Shown here piece by piece: positions 1-5,293 of a stretch of 10,287 nucleotides of DNA. The notes under the pieces were generated by a model, which did not search any database, had not been told where the DNA came from, and saw only the letters and a program-made list of their open reading frames with translations. Both the position numbers and the translations under genes were made by a program. Source of the stretch: Anaerolineales bacterium UBA6668 (GTDB taxonomy: Bacteria; Chloroflexota; Anaerolineae; Anaerolineales; UBA6668); NCBI GenBank assembly GCA_002455215.1, contig DKKK01000129.1, positions 3,313-13,599 of the forward strand, written 5' to 3'. The first letter of the stretch is position 1. Each line of letters opens with the position of its first letter.

Positions 1-1404
1 CCCGCCAAACGCCCCCACCCCAGCCAGTACTTCCTTGCCATGCGTGCTGTGTACGGCGGCTTTGAGCAATTCTACGGCGCGGTTGCCAGCATCAATATCC
101 ACTCCACTGGCGGCGTAGGCAGATTGGTTCTTTTGCATTTGCCGGAGCGCTCTTGCCCCAATATCGCGGCGAAAGTGCATTCCGTCAAAGCGAATTTCTT
201 CAATGGCGCGGTAGGCGTACTTAAGCGCGGTGGCGAGTTCATCTGCCCAGGCGCTAACGGCAATCACCCGCCCGCCATTGCTCACCAGCAAGCCGTTTTG
301 CACGGTCGTTCCAGCTTGGAATGGGTAGCTGTGCGTGCCAATGGCGCACTCCAAGCCGCGAATGGGCAAGCCTTTGGGGTATTGTGCGGGATAGCCCGGC
401 GCGGCAAGCACCACGCAGGCGGCGCTCCCCGCCTTCCAGCGGACTTGGGTTTCACTGAGTTTGCCGAGCGCACAAGCCCAAAGTACTTGTAGCAGGTCGC
501 TTTCCAGCAGTGGCAAAAGCACTTGCGTTTCCGGGTCGCCAAAGCGGCAGTTGAATTCCAGTAGTTTTGCCCCATCCGCGCTCAGCATCAATCCGGCATA
601 CAATATCCCAATGAAAGGTTGACCTTCACTTGCCAGCCCATCTAGCGCGGGTTGTAAAATCTCGCGGGTGAGTTTTTCTACCATTGCGGGCGGGCACAAG
701 GGGGTCGGGGCGTAGGCGCCCATTCCGCCGGTGTTTAGCCCGCTGTCGCCATCGCCCACGCGCTTGTGGTCTTGGGCGGGCGGCATCGGGACGGCTATCT
801 TGCCATCGCAAAATGCCAGTAGCGAAACTTCCTCGCCCTGCAAACGCTCTTCAATCACCACGCGCTTGCCCGCCGCACCGAACTTGCCTTCCAGTAAAAT
901 TTCGCGCAGGGCTTGTTCGGCTTCCGCTGGGCTGTTCGGCAGGAGTACGCCCTTGCCTTCTGCCAAGCCATCTGCCTTAATGACTGGCAAAGCGGGCAAG
1001 GATTGGCAATAGTCCCAAGCGGCAGAAAATTCTTGGAAGGTTTGGTAACGGGCGGTGGGCAGTTGGTGGCGTGCCATGAAATCTTTGGAATATGCTTTGG
1101 ATGTTTCGAGTTGGGCGGCGGCGGCAGATGGCGCAAAAACGGCTATGCCTTGCGCCCGCAAGGCATCTGCCAAACCGAGCGCAATCGGCAATTCTGGTCC
1201 AATCACCACCAAATCAATTTGTTCGGTGCGTGCCAATGCCAAGAGTGAGTCGGTTTCGGTTACCGCAAGGGGGATATTGCGCCCGTGCAGGGCTGTACCA
1301 GCATTGCCGGGAGCAATCAGCAATTTACGCAGGTTGGGCGACTGTGTGAGTTTCCACGCCAGCGCATGTTCGCGCCCGCCAGCGCCAATCAGTAAAACGT
1401 TCAT
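1..1404 (-). CDS. purD: PurD-PurM fusion: phosphoribosylamine-glycine ligase (GARS) joined to AIR synthetase; 3' end outside window
   Basis: GARS joins phosphoribosylamine and glycine with ATP (step 2); AIRS cyclises FGAM to AIR (step 5). I translated the frame from the ATG at 1404-1402 and found no stop down to base 1 (468 codons). Residues 1-420 are a complete GARS: N-terminal nucleotide-binding start MNVLLIGAGGREHA, the ATP-grasp stretches KADGLAEGKGV (about 144-154) and GDGDSGLNTGGMGAYAP (about 217-233), the metal-site motif EFNCRFGDPETQ (283-294), and the usual closing FRRDIGARAL (411-420). After about eight residues the frame continues with AYAASGVDIDAGNRAVELL (from 429) and GVGAFGG at the window edge, which match the N-terminus of PurM. 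Free GARS is about 420-430 residues, so this is a true extension. The ATG follows purF by 41 nt, with no visible Shine-Dalgarno sequence. Met423 (136-138) could be an internal PurM start, but no stop precedes it. The GARS call is near certain. The fusion is read directly from the sequence, but the remaining PurM part is unseen. Confidence 0.95.
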   Translation of the reverse strand, partial: MNVLLIGAGGREHALAWKLTQSPNLRKLLIAPGNAGTALHGRNIPLAVTETDSLLALARTEQIDLVVIGPELPIALGLADALRAQGIAVFAPSAAAAQLETSKAYSKDFMARHQLPTARYQTFQEFSAAWDYCQSLPALPVIKADGLAEGKGVLLPNSPAEAEQALREILLEGKFGAAGKRVVIEERLQGEEVSLLAFCDGKIAVPMPPAQDHKRVGDGDSGLNTGGMGAYAPTPLCPPAMVEKLTREILQPALDGLASEGQPFIGILYAGLMLSADGAKLLEFNCRFGDPETQVLLPLLESDLLQVLWACALGKLSETQVRWKAGSAACVVLAAPGYPAQYPKGLPIRGLECAIGTHSYPFQAGTTVQNGLLVSNGGRVIAVSAWADELATALKYAYRAIEEIRFDGMHFRRDIGARALRQMQKNQSAYAASGVDIDAGNRAVELLKAAVHSTHGKEVLAGVGAFGG

Positions 1405-1445
1405 AGGGAGTGTAGTGTAGGGAAAAGTAAAAAGTGCGCGTCCGG

Positions 1446-2894
1446 TTAGTCGTCTTCCAGCCCGCCAATGCCGGTTTGTTCAAAGCGGTCTTTGCCGTTT
1501 TGCGGGATAGCCACCGGATACTGCCCGGTAAAACAGGCATTGCAATAGCCGTTGGTGCTACCAATGGCAGACATCATGCCCGCCATTGAGAGAAAGCACA
1601 AGCTATCTGCCCCGACAAACTGGCAAATTTCTGCCGGGCTTAACTTGTGGGAAATCAGTTCATCGGCGGCGCCCATATCCACCCCCATAAAACACGGGTG
1701 TTGAATGGGCGGGCAGGCAATGCGCAGGTGTACTTCCGCCGCGCCAGCTTCGCGGATGAGTTGCACCAGCGCCTTGCTGGTGTTGCCGCGCACAATGCTG
1801 TCATCTACCAGAATCACACGCTTGCCCGCCAAACTGCTGGGCAGTACATTGAATTTGAGTTTGATGGCGATTTTGCGTAGTTCATCGCTGGGCTGGATAA
1901 AGGAACGCCCAATATAGTTGTTACGTATCAGCCCGGATGTGTAGGGAATGCCACTGGCGTGGGCGTACCCAATGGCGGCAGGGATGGAAGTGGCGGGGAC
2001 GCCCAACACGACATCTGCGGCAACCGGCGCTTCTTTAAATAATTGCGCTCCAAAGCGTTCGCGCACGGCGTTGATGCTTCGCCCATCCCAGATGCTATCG
2101 CTACGGGAAAAATAAATCTGCTCGAAGGTACACAGCGCACTGGTGGAGGCAGGTGGGCAAACGCTTTGGCGGGTGATGCCGTGCTGGCTAATGCGTACCA
2201 ATTCGCCGGGCGCAACTTCGCTCCACTCGCTCACGCCCAACATATCCAACGCGCAGGTTTCACTTGCCACCACATAGCCGCCATTGGGTAGCTTGCCCAC
2301 CGAGAGCGGGCGAAAGCCCCATGGGTCGCGCAAGGCATACAGGGCAGAGCGCGAACTAATCACCAGCGAGTATGCTCCCTGCCATTCGGTCATGGCGTTG
2401 GCAATGCGTTCCACCCAGTTTTGCCCGGTTGCACCCGCCACCTGCATTAGCAGGATTTCGCTATCGGAGGAGGAAGTTAAGCCGATGCCTTTTTGCAGTA
2501 AACGCTGGCGTAATTGTTCGGCGTTGGTGATGTTGCCATTGTGTGCCAGCGCCAGCGGACCGTGCGCTGTTTCGATGATGTATGGTTGGATGTTGCGCGT
2601 GCTGGATGCGCCGGTGGTGGAATAGCGGGTGTGACCGAGCGCCAGCCTGCCGGTGAGTTTGTGCAAGTTGTTGTTGTCAAATACTTGCGAGAGCAAGCCC
2701 TGCCCCTTGAAATAGCTAAATTCTTTGCCATCCGATACGGCAATGCCCGCCGCTTCTTGCCCACGATGTTGCAAGGCAATTAAGCCAAACAGCGAAAATT
2801 CGGCGGCTTGGGTCAGGCTGGCGATACTTTGCGGCAGGTAAATGCCAACGATACCGCATTCTTCGTGCGGTTGGTCAAAGAGTAGCTCTATCAT
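1446..2894 (-). CDS. purF: Amidophosphoribosyltransferase (glutamine PRPP amidotransferase)
   Basis: PurF makes 5-phosphoribosylamine from PRPP and glutamine, the committed first step. The predicted protein has 482 residues, a normal length. It starts MIELLFDQPHEE and then CGIVGIY, so Cys13 is the expected N-terminal nucleophile after removal of a 12-residue propeptide, as in the Bacillus subtilis type. The class II glutaminase domain follows (LQHRGQEAAGIA 41-52, GHTRYSTTG 87-95, LAHNGNITN 116-124). The phosphoribosyltransferase domain carries the PRPP loop VILVDDSIVRGNT (360-372). Cys255, Cys401, Cys451 and Cys454 (the last two in GYCNACF) match the four ligands of the 4Fe-4S cluster in the B. 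subtilis enzyme. The frame is open further upstream to 2960, but that would lie inside purE, and the residues before Met1 do not resemble PurF. The chosen ATG overlaps the purE TGA as ATGA, which suggests translational coupling. A gap of 41 nt separates it from purD. Confidence 0.97.
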   Translation of the reverse strand: MIELLFDQPHEECGIVGIYLPQSIASLTQAAEFSLFGLIALQHRGQEAAGIAVSDGKEFSYFKGQGLLSQVFDNNNLHKLTGRLALGHTRYSTTGASSTRNIQPYIIETAHGPLALAHNGNITNAEQLRQRLLQKGIGLTSSSDSEILLMQVAGATGQNWVERIANAMTEWQGAYSLVISSRSALYALRDPWGFRPLSVGKLPNGGYVVASETCALDMLGVSEWSEVAPGELVRISQHGITRQSVCPPASTSALCTFEQIYFSRSDSIWDGRSINAVRERFGAQLFKEAPVAADVVLGVPATSIPAAIGYAHASGIPYTSGLIRNNYIGRSFIQPSDELRKIAIKLKFNVLPSSLAGKRVILVDDSIVRGNTSKALVQLIREAGAAEVHLRIACPPIQHPCFMGVDMGAADELISHKLSPAEICQFVGADSLCFLSMAGMMSAIGSTNGYCNACFTGQYPVAIPQNGKDRFEQTGIGGLEDD

Positions 2895-3370
2895 TGCTTT
2901 TGAGTGGCAAGCAGGTCGCGGTCGCCCGCCAAAACTTTCTCGGCGCTCGCTTGCCGCCACGCCAGTACCTTCTCGCGCACTGCCGGGTCAAACAGCGCAA
3001 TGATTTTGCCAGCAAACAAAGCGGCATTGAGCGGTTCTAACACGACGGCTGGCGCAACTCCGGCGGGCATGCGCAAGGATGAGTAAACATCTAACTCGGA
3101 AAAAGGCGGGCAGGCAATCACTGGCGCATTGACCGAGCCATCGGTGAAACCAGAGAGCGCGTTACTGCGCCCGGCAACGGTGATATACACCTTCGGACGC
3201 GGGTCGGTTTCGTATTCTGCCAGTAATTGGCTGGCGTGTTGCGGCGTTTTGTGGGCAGAGCCGACCCGTTGCACAACATTCAACCCTAGTTCTTGACAAG
3301 CAGTGGCGATTTTTTGGCAGTGGTCGCGGTCGGCGGCGCTACCCATCAGTATAACAACGAGATGATTCAT
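2891..3370 (-). CDS. purE: Class II PurE: AIR carboxylase that uses CO2 directly
   Basis: This 159-residue protein carboxylates AIR to CAIR (step 6). It has the PurE fold signature: MGSAAD near the N-terminus (9-14), the active-site strand SAHK (38-41), AGRSN (66-70) and SSLRMPAG (97-104). SAHK and AGRSN replace the SAHRTP and GAGGAAHLPG type motifs of ordinary bacterial class I PurE. They match the class II AIR carboxylases known from animal PAICS and Treponema denticola, which need neither ATP nor PurK. VIACPP (84-89) and DVYSSLRMPAG also read like the animal domain. No purK is present in the visible cluster, which agrees. The start ATG lies 43 nt after purC and has no Shine-Dalgarno sequence. 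The stop overlaps the purF start by four bases. The PurE assignment is certain; the class II assignment rests on motif comparison by eye and is strong. Confidence 0.95.
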   Translation of the reverse strand: MNHLVVILMGSAADRDHCQKIATACQELGLNVVQRVGSAHKTPQHASQLLAEYETDPRPKVYITVAGRSNALSGFTDGSVNAPVIACPPFSELDVYSSLRMPAGVAPAVVLEPLNAALFAGKIIALFDPAVREKVLAWRQASAEKVLAGDRDLLATQKQ

Positions 3371-3413
3371 AGTCTTGGTGTGTTCTTGTTAAAGGAAGTG
3401 TGATAAAAACAGC

Positions 3414-4376
3414 CTATAGCCGTTCCAGCATCGCGCTCAGGCGCGAGTCGGCGGGGTAGTCGGCGGGGACAAATGGCAAGCCGGTCAGCATTTCGTACAG
3501 TTGGATATAGCGCTGGCTGGCAGATACCCAAAGCGAGTCGGGCAGGGTTGGTGGTGTGCCTTCGCCACGATAGCCTTGCTGGGTGTAGGCGAGTCGGATA
3601 AATTCTTTGTCGAAGTTTTCTGGTTCTGCACCCACCGCAAAGCGTTCGGCGTAGCTGTCTGCCTTCCAATAGCGCGAAGAATCGGGGGTGTGTACTTCGT
3701 CAATCAGCACTAGCTGTCCTTGTGGGGTGACGCCAAACTCGTATTTGGTATCTACCAGAATCAAGCCAGCCTGTGCGGCAACCGCCTGCCCGCGTGCAAA
3801 AATCTGCAATGCGGCAGATTGAACTTCCTGCCACATTGCGGCAGAAACATAGCCCAAAGAAACCACTTCGGCGCAAGTTAGGCGTTCATCATGCCCGGTG
3901 GGTCCGCCTTTGGTGGTGGGTGTGATGAGCGGGGTCGGTAATGCTTGATTTTTTTGCAGACCTTCCGGCAGGGAATGCCCGTAGATGGTGCGTTCTCCCT
4001 GGGCGTAGCGATACCACAAGGCGGTGCTGGTTACGCCGCTGATGTAGCCGCGCACAATCACTTCTACCGGCAACGGCTGAACTTCGCGGGCAACCAGACA
4101 ATTGGGGTCGGGAATCGCCAAGACGTGGTTGGGGATGATATCGGCAGTTTGTTCAAACCACCATGCCGCCAACTGGTTCAGCACTTGCCCCTTGTACGGG
4201 ACAGCCGCCAATACGCGGTCAAACGCTGACAAACGGTCAGTTGTCACCAACAAACGCCGTGCCTGTGACAGGGTGTACCAATCGCGCACCTTGCCGGTTT
4301 GTTTGTTGGGTAGGGGCAAGTCGGTGGCGCGAATGGCATACGGTAAAACTGCTTGAATTTGAGTAGTGGTGAGCAT
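3414..4376 (-). CDS. purC: SAICAR synthetase (phosphoribosylaminoimidazole-succinocarboxamide synthase)
   Basis: PurC condenses CAIR with aspartate using ATP to give SAICAR (step 7). The product has 320 residues, close to the longer yeast Ade1-type form (about 300) rather than the ~240-residue E. coli or Bacillus form. Visible motifs in order are the nucleotide-binding loop GKVRDWY (28-34), DRLSAFDRVL (47-56), VEVIVRGYISG (104-114), GPTGHDERLT (158-167), the ATP-site motif DTKYEFG (209-215), IDEVHTPDSSRYW (225-237) and FDKEF (255-259). The ATG at 4376-4374 lies 51 nt after the purQ stop. Its leader is pyrimidine-rich with no Shine-Dalgarno sequence. The gene sits immediately before purE, which makes its substrate CAIR, in the same order as the two domains of animal PAICS. 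Nothing in the frame looks damaged. Confidence 0.97.
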   Translation of the reverse strand: MLTTTQIQAVLPYAIRATDLPLPNKQTGKVRDWYTLSQARRLLVTTDRLSAFDRVLAAVPYKGQVLNQLAAWWFEQTADIIPNHVLAIPDPNCLVAREVQPLPVEVIVRGYISGVTSTALWYRYAQGERTIYGHSLPEGLQKNQALPTPLITPTTKGGPTGHDERLTCAEVVSLGYVSAAMWQEVQSAALQIFARGQAVAAQAGLILVDTKYEFGVTPQGQLVLIDEVHTPDSSRYWKADSYAERFAVGAEPENFDKEFIRLAYTQQGYRGEGTPPTLPDSLWVSASQRYIQLYEMLTGLPFVPADYPADSRLSAMLERL

Positions 4377-4427
4377 AAGGGTAAATCGGGAAGTAAGGGA
4401 ATGAAGTTTGCGCGAATTTGAAAGAAT

Positions 4428-5186
4428 TTAACACTGGTTGGCGTAACGCACGCCATTTTGAAAGAGTGACAGCGCCAGCCCATTGGCAGAAGCACGCGTC
4501 CAGTTGGGGTGCTGGTGAAGCCAGATGTGATTTTCGGGGTGGGGCATCAACCCTAGCACATTGCCAGATGGATTGCACACTCCGGCAATATCCAGCACGG
4601 AGCCGTTGGGGTTGGCGGGATACTGCCCATTGGCGGGTGTGCCATCGGGCAAGGCATAGCGCAAGGCGATTTGTTGCTGGCTGGCGAGCGCTGGCGCGTC
4701 TTCGCAAACGAAACGACCTTCCCCATGTGCCACCGGGCATTGCAAGGGGGCATCGCCGGTGCGGATCCACACGCATTGCGAAGACTGCGGGAGCAGGTGT
4801 ACCCAGCGGCATTCAAAATGTCCGCGCTGGTTGTGGGTAAGCGTGGCAGAGAAATTTCCGGCGGGCAGGATTCCGGCTTTTACCAGCACTTGAAAGCCGT
4901 TACAAATGCCCAAGACTGGTTTGCCACTCGCCACAAACGCGGTGACCTGCTCGGCAAAAAAGGTTTGCAAATCGAGCGCAAACAAACGTCCAGCGCCCAG
5001 CGCATCGCCGTAGGAAAATCCCCCCGGCGCTATCAGCATGTGGTAATCGGCAAGTTGGCGTTCAGCGCGGCGCAGTTGGTTGATATGTACAATTTCTGGG
5101 TTTGCCCCTGCCAGTTGCAAGGCGTGGGCAACATCACGGTCACGATTTGTGCCATTGGCGTGTAAGATTAGCGCTTTGGGGTTCAT
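4428..5186 (-). CDS. purQ: FGAM synthase glutaminase subunit PurQ
   Basis: PurQ is the class I glutamine amidotransferase that feeds ammonia to PurL for FGAM synthesis (step 4). From the ATG at 5186 it has 252 residues and starts MNPKALILHANGTNRDRD. The nucleophile Cys95 sits in LGICNGFQV (92-100), preceded by IAPGGFSYGD (52-61). The catalytic pair His216 and Glu218 lies in LMPHPE (213-218). Length is slightly above the ~225 residues of Bacillus PurQ and near the archaeal and longer bacterial forms. An ATG two codons earlier (5192) is an equally possible start, giving 254 residues. The frame stays open to 5312, but that would enter the end of purL and adds no recognisable domain. The separate purQ fits the PurSL form of the upstream gene. 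A small PurS gene is not seen because that domain is fused to PurL. Confidence 0.95.
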   Translation of the reverse strand: MNPKALILHANGTNRDRDVAHALQLAGANPEIVHINQLRRAERQLADYHMLIAPGGFSYGDALGAGRLFALDLQTFFAEQVTAFVASGKPVLGICNGFQVLVKAGILPAGNFSATLTHNQRGHFECRWVHLLPQSSQCVWIRTGDAPLQCPVAHGEGRFVCEDAPALASQQQIALRYALPDGTPANGQYPANPNGSVLDIAGVCNPSGNVLGLMPHPENHIWLHQHPNWTRASANGLALSLFQNGVRYANQC

Positions 5187-5293
5187 AGTCATTTGGGTAG
5201 TTAGTAGTGGTCGAAACATAAGTGATAAGTGCCATATGGTATGCTCATTTTCACTTGCTCTTGAGCCACTACCGGGTAGTTTTGTCAGCCGGG
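5187..5293. other. purL-purQ intergenic spacer with several short dyads
   Basis: This is the longest gap inside the operon. It contains an inverted repeat with arms GTAGTGG (5204-5210) and CCACTAC (5266-5272), an inner pair AAGTGA (5220-5225) and TCACTT (5251-5256), and the palindrome CCATATGG (5232-5239) between them. A competing dyad ACTACC-G-GGTAGT lies at 5268-5280. In the transcript these could form one long, interrupted stem or alternative stems just upstream of purQ. There is no T-tract, so a simple terminator is unlikely. Whether the dyads do anything is unknown. Confidence 0.35.

Noticed and set aside
684..1420. Plus-strand ORFs opposite purD
   Set aside because: They overlap a clearly coding minus strand, have no known domains, and are shadow frames of a G+C-rich gene.
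1446..2960. PurF starting at 2960
   Set aside because: The added 22 residues lie inside purE, and would place the catalytic cysteine too far from the N-terminus for propeptide processing.
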